Part shown: positions 54,567 through 63,830 of the stretch, piece after piece
Position numbering within the stretch: the stretch's first letter is position 1
Layout of the letters: every line of letters starts with the position of its first letter
Assembly: GCA_024401365.1 (NCBI GenBank)
Contig: JAKSLE010000010.1
Span: 27,677 to 91,676, forward strand
From: Bacteroidales bacterium
Lineage (GTDB): Bacteria > Bacteroidota > Bacteroidia > Bacteroidales > Marinilabiliaceae
Reading direction: 5' to 3'
DNA length: 64,000 nt
Made by a program: the position numbers and the translations under genes
The notes under the pieces: model-generated
The model's database searches: none
The model's input: only the letters and a program-made list of their open reading frames with translations
What the model was told of the DNA's origin: nothing

Positions 54567-57107
54567 GTGAATAAGCGAGTTGTTATTATATCTTCTGTAG
54601 CTGCGGCGATAGCGGTTGTGCTATTGCTGTTGGTTTTGTGGCTAAATGACACAAAGCTATATGAAGGTAACACTCCATTCACGGCACTTACGACGGACAC
54701 ACGCTTGGTAGTCAGATACAACCAGGCTCCTTTATATGTAAAGAGTCAGGTAAATGACGAGACTGCGGAGAGGTTGGCAGACCTAGCGTACAACTATTCT
54801 GATAGGCTTCATTTGCACGCTGACACATCGCTGTACAAGGTTTTCACCAGATCGATGGAATTATTAGCCGATACGTTTACTACTCGTACGGTATATTCTG
54901 TCTATTATGATGATGCGTTATTACTGTCGTTCCCATTAAAGAACAAGAAAGAGTCGAGGACGTTGCTTTCGGAATTAGAATGTTCTGTACCTGTTGACAC
55001 TACGATAAGTGGGGTAAAGATTTCGAGGGTAAAAGATTCGCAATGTTGGAGTTTGGTAGAGAATGGCTGTATGTTTCTCTCGTCATCGCAAAATGTTTTA
55101 GCCAAGATAGCCGACAAGGATACCAAGAAACTGATGTCGCTCCAATCGTTCAGCACCTTGATGCATACTGCTTCGGATGCTTCTCCGCTATCTATTTTTG
55201 TGCGAGACTACGACAGAGAAGATGAAGAGTGGACTGAGTTGGACGTTGACATTCTCAATTCGCGCATAGTAGCCAATGGCATGTCGTTCTCGGAGAATGC
55301 CAGTTCCCTTTCGTATGTTGTATCAGCAGAATCGGCCCCCATTGTGATAGACAAGTATGTTCCATCCAGTGTAGTAGACTTCAAGAGTTTTGCGAAAGGC
55401 ACCAGAGGATTAGCCAATGAGCATTATACCACCTATTTGAAGAAGCACGGCAAAGAAGAGCAGTACCGAGAGATGCAATCGACTCTTAATGAGCGATGTG
55501 CGGCAGACGTTGAGGCTCTCCTTGCGGACTTGTTCAATAATGAGTTGGCCTTAGTTTCGTTGGACATAGATAAGCCAGAGAACTCCCTATGTCTGTTCCT
55601 TATGGGAGACAATGGCACGGTACTTCAAGGAGCCCTGAATGAGATGTTGGTAGCGCTGAACGGAGGTGAGGCCGTATCGCAAGTTGATGTACTCTCGCCA
55701 TTATCATCGGTAGCTGTACCAGTATACAGGGCGTTCAACAGCAGGGAAGAGTTGATGTTCCTCCCAGATTTGATAGGCACGGACAAGGTTCCATATAAAT
55801 ACTATCTGAGGTTTGAGAACTGTCTGCTGTTTGCGGACGACGTCAATATACTCAGGAGGGTTTTGTATGAGAACATGCAAAACAGGACATTAGCCAATGA
55901 TGCTTCGTTCAGAAACTTCAGGGGGTTGTTTCCAGAGAGATGCAGTGCGTTCAAGTGGAGAAAATGTATGCTGCATGACAGTGAAGTCTGCAAGACCATT
56001 GGATGGCAAGCAGCGAAAGTCAACAATCTCCCATACATCTGTCTGAACATTGACAACAACACCCATTTAAGTGCAGAGCCGCCAACCAGATGGCAAGCGC
56101 ATTTGGATGCCGACATTGTGGGCAAGCCATTTGCTGTGATCAACCATTATACGCAGTCGACAGAGTATCTAGTTCAAGATGCAGAGGACTACATATACCT
56201 GATTAATTCAGAAGGACTTACGTTGTGGAAGAGGAAGGTTGACGGCAAGATAGTAGGAGATGTGATACAGATAGACTATTACCGTAACAAGAAGTTGCAA
56301 TATCTCTTTGCTACGGAAAATTCTATCCAACTGATAGACCGCAATGGCAACAATACGGCAGATTTCCCGATCAAGTTGAATGCCAAGGCGACCAGTGGGG
56401 TATCGTACATTATGTACAATGACTCGCGTGATTTCAGGCTATTTGTATCGTGTGACAACAAGACTACATGCTTATATGGGCCAGACACCAAGCATATAGA
56501 AGGGTGGAATATACCATCGACAGAAGGTTTAGTCACCCAGCCAGTTCAGCACGAGGTAGCGTTAGGGAAGGACTACATACTCATGCAAGACAATTTGAGG
56601 AGTTATGTACTTGACAGGAAAGGCAATGAGCGCATCAAGTTGTCGCAATTCTTTGCACCAAATCCCCAGAGCAATATATACTTTGATGGAGTATCGAAGT
56701 TTGTCACATCTACTGTAGATGGGATGATGGCCTCCATCTCCATTCCTGAAGGAGAAGTCAAGACCTACAATATACCTGACATGAAAGGCAAGGTGCATCA
56801 CCTTTTGCATGCCGACAAGTCGCAATTTAACATTGTCACGGACAGTCTTATTATAAGTTTTGATTCGCAGCGAGGTACGATAGAGCGGCAGACGCAGATT
56901 TTTGTAGGAGAGGTATCAGAAGTCGCGATGACCAGTGAAGGCAATCTCATGATATACGATGCTGTTGAGCACTTGGTATATCTATACAATATGCAAGGCA
57001 AGTTGGCCGTTGGCTATCCTATTCCAGCCTATTCTCCGATGATACAAGGAGAAGGCAGTGTTGTTGTTGCGGGGCCACAAGGAGCGCTCAATTGTTTCAT
57101 GCGCTAA
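54567..57107 (+). CDS. Large membrane-anchored protein with propeller-like C-terminus, unknown
   Basis: 846 residues, GTG start. One N-terminal helix (VVIISSVAAAIAVVLLLLVLWL) anchors a large extracytoplasmic part. Residues about 35-510 resemble DUF3352-type proteins (loss-of-function substrate-free folds with repeated lipocalin-like units). From about 530 on, short repeated strands (HLVQDAEDYIYLINSEGLTLWKRKVDGKIVG, LFATENSIQLIDRNG) look like a beta-propeller similar to PQQ-type repeats. No catalytic motif is recognised. The close link to pssA suggests an envelope or lipid-related role, which is only contextual. Confidence 0.7.
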   Translation: MNKRVVIISSVAAAIAVVLLLLVLWLNDTKLYEGNTPFTALTTDTRLVVRYNQAPLYVKSQVNDETAERLADLAYNYSDRLHLHADTSLYKVFTRSMELLADTFTTRTVYSVYYDDALLLSFPLKNKKESRTLLSELECSVPVDTTISGVKISRVKDSQCWSLVENGCMFLSSSQNVLAKIADKDTKKLMSLQSFSTLMHTASDASPLSIFVRDYDREDEEWTELDVDILNSRIVANGMSFSENASSLSYVVSAESAPIVIDKYVPSSVVDFKSFAKGTRGLANEHYTTYLKKHGKEEQYREMQSTLNERCAADVEALLADLFNNELALVSLDIDKPENSLCLFLMGDNGTVLQGALNEMLVALNGGEAVSQVDVLSPLSSVAVPVYRAFNSREELMFLPDLIGTDKVPYKYYLRFENCLLFADDVNILRRVLYENMQNRTLANDASFRNFRGLFPERCSAFKWRKCMLHDSEVCKTIGWQAAKVNNLPYICLNIDNNTHLSAEPPTRWQAHLDADIVGKPFAVINHYTQSTEYLVQDAEDYIYLINSEGLTLWKRKVDGKIVGDVIQIDYYRNKKLQYLFATENSIQLIDRNGNNTADFPIKLNAKATSGVSYIMYNDSRDFRLFVSCDNKTTCLYGPDTKHIEGWNIPSTEGLVTQPVQHEVALGKDYILMQDNLRSYVLDRKGNERIKLSQFFAPNPQSNIYFDGVSKFVTSTVDGMMASISIPEGEVKTYNIPDMKGKVHHLLHADKSQFNIVTDSLIISFDSQRGTIERQTQIFVGEVSEVAMTSEGNLMIYDAVEHLVYLYNMQGKLAVGYPIPAYSPMIQGEGSVVVAGPQGALNCFMR

Positions 57108-57182
57108 GGGATAAGTACGCAAATAGTTTATATCGTATTGTTATATGTCAAAATAGTATAAACACTGTTTTGCAGATGGTTG

Positions 57183-57314
57183 TACCTTTGTAACTGGCAA
57201 TGAAGCCGTTGCGAGCTATAGAGTTTTCTATTAGTAAAGCAAGTTCTCATACACGTATAAGTTAATTTTCCTGTTCCAGTGCTGAATGGTTTCGGCACTG
57301 GAATTTTTGTTTTT
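57183..57314 (+). ncRNA. Candidate small RNA or 21-codon transcript
   Basis: TACCTTTG (57183-57190) is a good -7 box and an intrinsic terminator ends at 57314, enclosing about 110 bases with no larger gene. Within it ATG at 57200 opens a 21-codon ORF (57200-57265, beginning MKPLRAIEFS) almost at the predicted transcript start. A -33 box is not clear. It could be a regulatory RNA, a tiny peptide gene, or both. Confidence 0.4.
57274..57314 (+). terminator. Intrinsic terminator of the small transcript
   Basis: TTCCAGTGC (57274-57282) pairs perfectly with GCACTGGAA (57295-57303), followed by TTTTTGTTTTT. Confidence 0.85.
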
Positions 57315-57324
57315 GAGGGTATAT

Positions 57325-57500
57325 GGAGGATGGGATGAAGGTATTGTGAGGGTAGTTTCTGGTTATTTGCAGAATACGGGTTGCTCGCAATTTTTTTATT
57401 ATTAAGCCATAAAGAGAGTACTATAGAGGTAGTTTGAGGGTATATGCTGATATAAGCGAGATATAAGGTTGCTCGCAATTTTTTTATTTTGCGGTTGGTT
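57325..57500 (+). repeat. Two copies of the GTTGCTCGCA intergenic repeat
   Basis: Cores GTTGCTCGCAA at 57380-57390 and 57468-57478, both followed by seven T and ATT, on the + strand. Spacing is 88 rather than 55 bases, and each is preceded by a GAGGGTAGTTT-like element (about 57349 and 57427). The stretch is extremely G-rich: 57301-57480 has 52 G and 14 C by hand count. It occupies the gap before the 182-residue orphan. Confidence 0.85.
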
Positions 57501-57599
57501 GTAGAGGGGTTGAGGGCGGTCATAAATAAGGTTGAGAAGAGTTGTGAAAGGCGTTGAAAGGCAAGCAGAAACGGCAGTTGAGTGAAAGTTTTGTAAGTT

Positions 57600-57633
57600 T
57601 TTGTTGGTTTATAAGTATTTTTTAGTAAATTTG
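57600..57633 (+). promoter_or_regulatory. Promoter of the 182-residue orphan gene
   Basis: TTTG (57600-57603) or TTGG (57604-57607) stands 22 or 18 bases before TAAATTTG (57626-57633). The start codon follows at 57666. Confidence 0.55.
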
Positions 57634-57665
57634 AGCGCTTAGAATATTAAATATGCCGCACTATT

Positions 57666-58214
57666 ATGCGCTTTCAAGCACCTACGTTCACATATAAAAT
57701 AACTGAACCAGGCTTAGCGGAAGCCTCGTTTACTATGGGAGATTCGTTTGCTGATTTCTCCCTTCCGAACGTGTGTAATCCATTAGGGGATTTGTTGGGG
57801 GGATTAGTAAATATGATTATAAATCCTATTCACCTATGGGGGAAGCAGAATTCGCAGCGTATAGTTTGGTATGGAAATGACGAGCAGTTCAACTGGGATT
57901 TGTTGATGTTGGAAGAGGGGATGATATCTGTGAAGGTATCGCAAGTCAATGATTTCTTTGGTGATGAGGCGATAGAGCTTTTGAGCTTTGAGTGTAATTT
58001 GGATGAATTTCTTCTACCCATTATCCAAACATTGGATTCGTTGATAAAGCAGATGGGCTTATTGAATTATCATCAGCAATGGCAGAAAGACGAGTTTCCG
58101 TTTACGTACTTTTTGTTTTTGAAGAAGCATTTGATAGACAATGGTCGTTGGACCCGCAGGAATGCGCAGAGAAAAGAGATTCTCAATAACGAGATGTTAA
58201 TCCTATTGGGATAG
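57666..58214 (+). CDS. Uncharacterised soluble protein
   Basis: 182 residues, no signal peptide or membrane helix of full length. Tryptophan-, phenylalanine- and leucine-rich (NMIINPIHLWGKQNS, RIVWYGNDEQFNWDLLMLEEG, YHQQWQKDEFPFTYFLFLKKHL). The pattern of an N-terminal beta-rich half and helical C-terminal half is reminiscent of small immunity-type or house-cleaning proteins, but no family is recognised. It stands alone, flanked by the repeat region and the ilv leader. Confidence 0.6.
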   Translation: MRFQAPTFTYKITEPGLAEASFTMGDSFADFSLPNVCNPLGDLLGGLVNMIINPIHLWGKQNSQRIVWYGNDEQFNWDLLMLEEGMISVKVSQVNDFFGDEAIELLSFECNLDEFLLPIIQTLDSLIKQMGLLNYHQQWQKDEFPFTYFLFLKKHLIDNGRWTRRNAQRKEILNNEMLILLG

Positions 58215-58326
58215 TTGTACGTGAAATACTTACCTAAGTCGGCTAATTAGTTATAATTTAACGTAATTAACGGCTCTATAGGTCGTATTTTTATTCGGCT
58301 TCAGTACAACATAATGAATAATTATA

Positions 58327-58334
58327 TATATTTG
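58327..58334 (+). promoter_or_regulatory. -7 box of the ilv operon
   Basis: TATATTTG, with predicted start near 58341, about 16 bases before the leader ORF. The -33 region is not a clear TTTG. Confidence 0.55.
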
Positions 58335-58356
58335 CACCGAAATTCAGCAATAAGAA

Positions 58357-58428
58357 ATGTACAACGTACGCAACATACGAGTGGTTGTCCTACTTTTGAA
58401 CCTTATTGTCCTAGTCGTTCAAGGATAA
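58357..58428 (+). CDS. ilv operon leader peptide
   Basis: A 23-codon ORF (ATG 58357, TAA 58426-58428). Fourteen of the 23 residues are branched-chain: seven Val, five Leu and two Ile, including the runs VVVLLL and LIVLVV. The ORF precedes an antiterminator segment and a terminator hairpin before ilvD. This is the arrangement of classical ilv/leu attenuators, in which ribosome stalling at Val, Leu or Ile codons prevents termination. It is too short for ordinary gene calling. Confidence 0.88.
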   Translation: MYNVRNIRVVVLLLNLIVLVVQG

Positions 58429-58431
58429 TGA

Positions 58432-58504
58432 GTGAGATGGTTGTTGCAGTATATTAAGCATACACATACATGGCCTTCTCACTAGGAAAGTGAGAGGGCT
58501 TTTT
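58432..58504 (+). promoter_or_regulatory. ilv attenuator: antiterminator and terminator
   Basis: Terminator: GCCTTCTCAC (58473-58482) pairs over all ten positions (one G-T) with GTGAGAGGGC (58490-58499), then five T. Antiterminator: GTGAGATGG (58432-58440), right after the leader stop codon, pairs with CCTTCTCAC (58474-58482) with one mismatch, sequestering the terminator's left arm. The two structures are mutually exclusive. Confidence 0.85.
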
Positions 58505-58535
58505 AATTGATAAAAATAAACGAACTGACATAGAT

Positions 58536-60368
58536 ATGAAGCACGAACTTAGAAGCGCTACTACCACGCAGGGTAGACGTATGGCGGGTGCCAGAGCTCT
58601 TTGGGCTGCTAATGGAATGAAGCCTGAGCAGGTTGGCAAACCTATTATTGCGATTGTGAATTCATTTACGCAATTTGTACCAGGACACACACATTTGCAT
58701 GAAATCGGTCAGGTCGTCAAGAGTGAGATAGAGAAGAGAGGCTGTTTTGCTGCAGAATTCAATACTATTGCCATTGACGATGGTATAGCGATGGGGCATG
58801 ATGGTATGTTGTATTCATTGCCATCGCGAGACATTATTGCGGACTCGGTAGAGTACATGGTAAATGCGCACAAGGCGGATGCCATGGTATGTATTTCGAA
58901 CTGTGACAAGATTACTCCAGGTATGCTTATAGCATCGATGCGATTGAACATTCCTACGGTATTTGTATCGGGAGGTCCAATGGAAGCTGGAGACTTGAAC
59001 GGCACAAAGCTTGACTTGATAGATGCCATGATTAAGTCGGCAGACACGACACTCTCTGATGAAGAAGTTGCGAAGATTGAGGCTAAGGCGTGTCCAACCT
59101 GTGGTTCATGCTCGGGTATGTTTACAGCCAACTCAATGAACTCATTGACAGAAGCCATTGGACTTTCGTTGCCAGGCAACGGTTCGATAGTTGCGACACA
59201 CGAGAACAGACACAGGCTCTTCTGTGATGCTGCAAAGCTCATAGTAGAGAACACATATAAGTACTACAGAGACGGTGATGAGAGTGTATTGCCAAAGAGC
59301 ATTGCTGTGAAGGAGGCGTTTATGAACGCTATGACACTTGACATCGCGATGGGTGGTTCGACGAATACTATTCTTCACCTTTTGGCTGTAGCGTACGAGG
59401 CAGGTGTAGACTTCAAGATGGCGGATATTGATGCATTGAGCAGAAGAATTCCATGTCTCTGTAAGGTAGCTCCAAATACGCAGAAGTATCATATTCAGGA
59501 TGTGAACCGTGCTGGTGGTATTTTGGGTATTATGAACGAGTTGGCAAAGGGCAAGTTGGTCAACACATCGCTCAAGCGAGTTGACGGTATGACCCTTAAA
59601 GAGGCAGTTGAGAAGTATGACATCACGGTAGAGCGTCCTACGCCAGCTGCAAAGAAGCTTTACACTTCGGCTCCGGCAAATAAGTTCTGCATCAGACTTG
59701 GTGCGCAGAATACATATTACGAGTCGCTTGACACAGACCGTGCGAATGGATGTATCAGAGATATTGAGCATGCTTATACGAAAGACGGCGGTTTGGCTGT
59801 ATTGTTTGGCAACATAGCTATTGACGGTTGTGTAGTTAAGACAGCAGGTGTAGACGAGTCGATCTGGCACTTTGAGGGTCCAGCCAAGGTATTTGATTCG
59901 CAAGAGTTGGCATGTGAGGGTATCCTTGGCGGCAAGATCAAGAGTGGAGATGTAGTAGTTATTACGCATGAGGGTCCAAAGGGAGGTCCAGGTATGCAAG
60001 AGATGCTATACCCAACAAGCTACATTAAGTCGATGCACCTTGGTAAGGAGTGTGCGTTGATTACTGATGGACGTTTCTCGGGAGGTACATCGGGACTATC
60101 GATCGGACACATTTCTCCAGAAGCTGCTGCGGGCGGAAATATTGGTTTGATTAAGGACGGAGACATCATAGAGATTGATATTCCATCTAGAAAGATTTGT
60201 GTACACCTTTCGGACGAAGAGCTTGCTGCTCGTAGAGAAGAAGAGATGAAGAGAGGCAAGAAAGCCTTTACAGCTCCTACACGAGTAAGAAATGTACCAA
60301 AGAGCTTGATGGCATACGCATCGATGGTAAGTTCAGCAGACAAGGGTGCTGCGCGTATTATAGAGTAA
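58536..60368 (+). CDS. ilvD: Dihydroxy-acid dehydratase
   Basis: 610 residues. Fe-S enzyme that dehydrates 2,3-dihydroxy-isovalerate and -methylvalerate to the 2-oxo acids of valine and isoleucine. Cluster cysteines are in SNCDKITPG and [17 protein letters not shown]; the C-terminal [20 protein letters not shown] is diagnostic. First gene of ilvD-ilvB-ilvN-ilvC, directly after the attenuator. Bacteroidales often use this order. Confidence 0.97.
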   Translation: MKHELRSATTTQGRRMAGARALWAANGMKPEQVGKPIIAIVNSFTQFVPGHTHLHEIGQVVKSEIEKRGCFAAEFNTIAIDDGIAMGHDGMLYSLPSRDIIADSVEYMVNAHKADAMVCISNCDKITPGMLIASMRLNIPTVFVSGGPMEAGDLNGTKLDLIDAMIKSADTTLSDEEVAKIEAKACPTCGSCSGMFTANSMNSLTEAIGLSLPGNGSIVATHENRHRLFCDAAKLIVENTYKYYRDGDESVLPKSIAVKEAFMNAMTLDIAMGGSTNTILHLLAVAYEAGVDFKMADIDALSRRIPCLCKVAPNTQKYHIQDVNRAGGILGIMNELAKGKLVNTSLKRVDGMTLKEAVEKYDITVERPTPAAKKLYTSAPANKFCIRLGAQNTYYESLDTDRANGCIRDIEHAYTKDGGLAVLFGNIAIDGCVVKTAGVDESIWHFEGPAKVFDSQELACEGILGGKIKSGDVVVITHEGPKGGPGMQEMLYPTSYIKSMHLGKECALITDGRFSGGTSGLSIGHISPEAAAGGNIGLIKDGDIIEIDIPSRKICVHLSDEELAARREEEMKRGKKAFTAPTRVRNVPKSLMAYASMVSSADKGAARIIE

Positions 60369-60397
60369 AAGATTGAACCCATAATCCAGTATACAGA

Positions 60398-62101
60398 ATG
60401 ACAGGTTCAGAAGCGATAATAGAATCATTACTTGCGGAAGGGGCGGACACCATCTTTGGTTATCCAGGTGGTCAGATTATGCCAGTCTTCGACAAGATGT
60501 ATGATTATCAAGATAAGTTGCGTCATATCCTTGTAAGGCATGAGCAGGGAGCTATTCATGCGGCGCAAGGATTTGCGAGGGCATGTGGTAAGACCGGTGT
60601 TGTAGTTGTAACATCAGGTCCAGGTGCTACCAATGTGATTACGGGTATTGCTGATGCGATGGTAGACTCCACTCCATTGGTAGTGATCACAGGTCAGGTT
60701 TCGAACTCATTGCTTGGCAAGGATGCGTTTCAGGAGACGGATGTGCTAGGTATTACTCTTCCTATTACTAAGTGGAGTTACCAGATACAGCGACCAGAAG
60801 ATATAGCTTGGGCAGTAGCGAGAGCATTTTACATTGCCAAGAGCGGACGTCCTGGTCCAGTAGTCCTTGACGTTACAAAAGATGCGCAAGTAGGCAAGCT
60901 TGATCAGTTCAAGTACGAGCCATGCAACTTTATCAGAAGTTACATTCCTGTACCAACGATACAGAAGAGCAAGTTGCAAGAAGCTGCCAAGATGCTTTCG
61001 GAGGCGAAGAAGCCGTTGATAGTATATGGTCAAGGCATTATTCTCTCGCATGCAGAAGAAGAGTTGAAGGCGCTCTGTAACAAAGCCGGCATTCCTGCTG
61101 CATCTACGTTGCTTGGTCTTTCGGCGTTGCCAACAGGCTTCAAGCACTACAAAGGTATGCTTGGTATGCATGGTAATATTGGTCCTAACATGAAGACCAA
61201 CGAAGCGGACGTCATCTTGGCAGTCGGCATGCGTTTTGACGACCGAGTTACTGGTGCTGTAAATACATACGCTAAGCAAGCGAAGATAATCCACATAGAT
61301 ATTGATGTTGCTGAGATAGGCAAGATTATTCCTGTGGACCTTGGCATACATGCAGATGCGAAAGAGGCGCTCAACCTATTGTCTATTCTCACACCAGAAG
61401 CAGAACATGATGCTTGGGAGGCAGAATTTGACAAGTGTTATGAGACAGAGTATAGCAAAGTAATTGCTCCTGAGATTGCTCCAGGCAAGGGAGATGTCAA
61501 TATGGGAGAGGTTGTAAATATGGTTGCAGAGGTATCGAAGCAATCGGCTATTGTGGTTACTGATGTAGGTCAGAACCAGATGATGGGTGCGAGATATTCG
61601 CAATTCAACCAGACACGCAGTTTGATTACATCAGGAGGTCTTGGTACAATGGGCTTTGGTTTACCAGCAGCCATAGGTGCGAAGATAGCGGAGCCAAGCA
61701 GGCCAGTATGTTACTTTGGAGGTGATGGAGGAGTACAGATGACCATACAGGAATTTGGAACCATCATGCAAGAGAAGATAGGAGTTAAGGTAATTATACT
61801 TAACAACAACTGGCTTGGCAATGTACGTCAGTGGCAGGAGCTCTTCTTTGATGCTAGGTATTCGCAGACTCGAATGGTGAATCCAGACTATATGAAGATA
61901 GCGGAAGCCTATGGTTTTGCGCACAGAAGGGTTACTTCTCGAGAAGAGTTGCGCTCAGCGGTAGAAGAGATGCTTTCGAATGACGAGCCATATATCCTTG
62001 AGGCATGCATAGTAGAAGAAGGCATGGTATTCCCAATGATTCCTCCAGGAAAGGGAGTTACAGACATTATGTTGAACGCTAAAGAATGGTATCAGAAATA
62101 A
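60398..62101 (+). CDS. ilvB: Acetolactate synthase, large subunit
   Basis: 567 residues. Thiamine-diphosphate/FAD enzyme joining pyruvate with pyruvate or 2-oxobutyrate. The catalytic Glu is in FGYPGGQIMPVFD...RHEQGAIHAAQGFARA; the TPP motif is GGDGGVQMTIQEFGTIMQEKIGVKVIILNNNWLG. It starts 29 bases after ilvD and ends one base before the small-subunit gene. Confidence 0.96.
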   Translation: MTGSEAIIESLLAEGADTIFGYPGGQIMPVFDKMYDYQDKLRHILVRHEQGAIHAAQGFARACGKTGVVVVTSGPGATNVITGIADAMVDSTPLVVITGQVSNSLLGKDAFQETDVLGITLPITKWSYQIQRPEDIAWAVARAFYIAKSGRPGPVVLDVTKDAQVGKLDQFKYEPCNFIRSYIPVPTIQKSKLQEAAKMLSEAKKPLIVYGQGIILSHAEEELKALCNKAGIPAASTLLGLSALPTGFKHYKGMLGMHGNIGPNMKTNEADVILAVGMRFDDRVTGAVNTYAKQAKIIHIDIDVAEIGKIIPVDLGIHADAKEALNLLSILTPEAEHDAWEAEFDKCYETEYSKVIAPEIAPGKGDVNMGEVVNMVAEVSKQSAIVVTDVGQNQMMGARYSQFNQTRSLITSGGLGTMGFGLPAAIGAKIAEPSRPVCYFGGDGGVQMTIQEFGTIMQEKIGVKVIILNNNWLGNVRQWQELFFDARYSQTRMVNPDYMKIAEAYGFAHRRVTSREELRSAVEEMLSNDEPYILEACIVEEGMVFPMIPPGKGVTDIMLNAKEWYQK

Positions 62102-62102
62102 G

Positions 62103-62666
62103 ATGGAAGAGAATAACAATACGATGTTCACCATTACGGTATATGGTGAGAATCAAGTAGGTTTGCTTAACCAGATATCTATCATCTTTACTCGCCGAAA
62201 CCTCAACATTTGGAGTTTGACGGTCTCTGCTACTGTTATAGAAGGCGTACACAAGTTTACCATTGCATGTCGCACGACTCGTCAGCAGATAGACAATGTT
62301 GTAAAGCAGATAGAGAAGAGGATAGATGTCATCAAGGCGTTCTATTACACAGACGACGAAATCATCTACCAAGAGTTGGCGTTGTACAAGGTATCAACGG
62401 ATGCGATACTTGACGATCCAAATTTTGAGCAACTTCTTCACCAGCATAATGCTCAGATTCTTGAGATAAACCGTACCTTTGTAGCGATTCAGAAGACAGG
62501 TCACTGTAGAGAGACTACGGAATTGTATGAAGCACTAGCAAAGTATGGTGTATTACAATTTGTGAGATCTGGTCGAGTAGCTATTACGAGAAGTCCGCTT
62601 GAGCCTGTGAACAGTTATCTAGAGGCGAGAGAAGAGTTCCGTAAAGAATTGATGACGAATAAATAA
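62103..62666 (+). CDS. ilvN: Acetolactate synthase, small regulatory subunit
   Basis: 187 residues. An N-terminal ACT domain (FTITVYGENQVGLLNQISIIFTRRNLNIWSLTVS) binds the feedback inhibitor valine; the C-terminal half activates the large subunit. It follows ilvB with a single-base gap. Length fits the longer IlvH/IlvN type. Confidence 0.94.
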   Translation: MEENNNTMFTITVYGENQVGLLNQISIIFTRRNLNIWSLTVSATVIEGVHKFTIACRTTRQQIDNVVKQIEKRIDVIKAFYYTDDEIIYQELALYKVSTDAILDDPNFEQLLHQHNAQILEINRTFVAIQKTGHCRETTELYEALAKYGVLQFVRSGRVAITRSPLEPVNSYLEAREEFRKELMTNK

Positions 62667-62696
62667 AGAAATAAACTAAATAATATAAAAGAACAA

Positions 62697-63740
62697 ATGG
62701 CAAAGATGAATTTTGGTGGTGTTATCGAAGAGGTGGTAACACGCGACGAGTTCCCATTGAACAAGGCCCTTGACACGCTCAAGGATGAGACTATTGCAGT
62801 AATTGGTTATGGTGTACAGGGCCCTGGTCAGTCACTTAACCTTCGTGACAATGGCTTCAACGTAATCGTTGGTCAGCGTCCAGGTAAGACATACGACAAG
62901 GCAGTAGCAGATGGTTGGGTACCAGGCAAGACACTCTTCGGTATTGAGGAGGCAGCAGAGAAGGCTACAATCATCATGTGTCTTCTTTCAGATGCAGCTG
63001 TAATGTCAGTATGGCCAACATTGAAGAACTACCTTAAGCCAGGTAAGGCTCTTTATTTCTCACACGGTTTCGCTATTACTTGGAACGATCGTACAGGTTG
63101 TGTACCTCCAACAGACGTTGACGTTATCATGGTAGCTCCTAAGGGTTCAGGTACATCACTCCGCAGAATGTTCCTTGAGGGTCGTGGTTTGAACTCATCA
63201 TTTGCTGTTTACCAAGATGCTACAGGCAAGGCAATGCAGCGTACACTTGCACTTGGTATTGGTATTGGTTCTGGTTACATGTTTGAGACAACATTCCAGC
63301 GTGAGGCTACATCAGACTTGACAGGTGAGCGTGGTTCATTGATGGGTGCTATCCAAGGTCTTCTCCTTGCACAGTACGAGGTACTCCGTGAGAACGGTCA
63401 CACACCATCAGAGGCATTCAACGAGACAGTAGAGGAGCTCACACAGTCGCTCATGCCACTCTTCGCAGAAAAGGGTATGGACTGGATGTATGCAAACTGC
63501 TCTACAACAGCACAGCGTGGTGCACTTGACTGGATGACTCCATTCCACGATGCAATCAAGCCAGTTGTACAAAAGCTCTACAACTCGGTTAAGACAGGTA
63601 ACGAGGCACAGATTTCGATCGACGCTAACTCTAAGCCTGACTACCGTGTAGGTCTCGAGAAGGAACTTGCAGCTCTTCGTGAGAGCGAGATGTGGCAGAC
63701 AGCTGTTACAGTACGTAAGCTCCGTCCAGAGAACAACTAA
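62697..63740 (+). CDS. ilvC: Ketol-acid reductoisomerase
   Basis: 347 residues, class I-like length. The dinucleotide site is IAVIGYGVQGPGQSLNLRDNG (about 33-53), followed by VGQRPGK contacting the NADPH phosphate. Catalytic acidic residues are found in the helical domain around FQREATSDLTGERGSLMGAIQGLL. It isomerises and reduces acetolactate or acetohydroxybutyrate. Its codon use is that of a highly expressed gene, unlike the other ilv genes. A strong terminator follows. Confidence 0.96.
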   Translation: MAKMNFGGVIEEVVTRDEFPLNKALDTLKDETIAVIGYGVQGPGQSLNLRDNGFNVIVGQRPGKTYDKAVADGWVPGKTLFGIEEAAEKATIIMCLLSDAAVMSVWPTLKNYLKPGKALYFSHGFAITWNDRTGCVPPTDVDVIMVAPKGSGTSLRRMFLEGRGLNSSFAVYQDATGKAMQRTLALGIGIGSGYMFETTFQREATSDLTGERGSLMGAIQGLLLAQYEVLRENGHTPSEAFNETVEELTQSLMPLFAEKGMDWMYANCSTTAQRGALDWMTPFHDAIKPVVQKLYNSVKTGNEAQISIDANSKPDYRVGLEKELAALRESEMWQTAVTVRKLRPENN

Positions 63741-63780
63741 TAACAGGGTTGATTTAGAAGAAACATTCTAATACATATAT

Positions 63781-63814
63781 CAGTCGCCAGTAATGGTGCT
63801 GGCGACTGTTTTTT
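63781..63814 (+). terminator. Terminator hairpin between ilvC and leuA
   Basis: CAGTCGCCAG (63781-63790) pairs perfectly with CTGGCGACTG (63799-63808), followed by six T. Only 16 bases separate it from the leuA start, with no room for a promoter. Confidence 0.9.
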
Positions 63815-63830
63815 ATTAATACAGCAAATT

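Noticed and set aside
59142-59999. 285-codon minus-strand frame opposite ilvD
   Set aside because: Antisense shadow of a strongly conserved gene.
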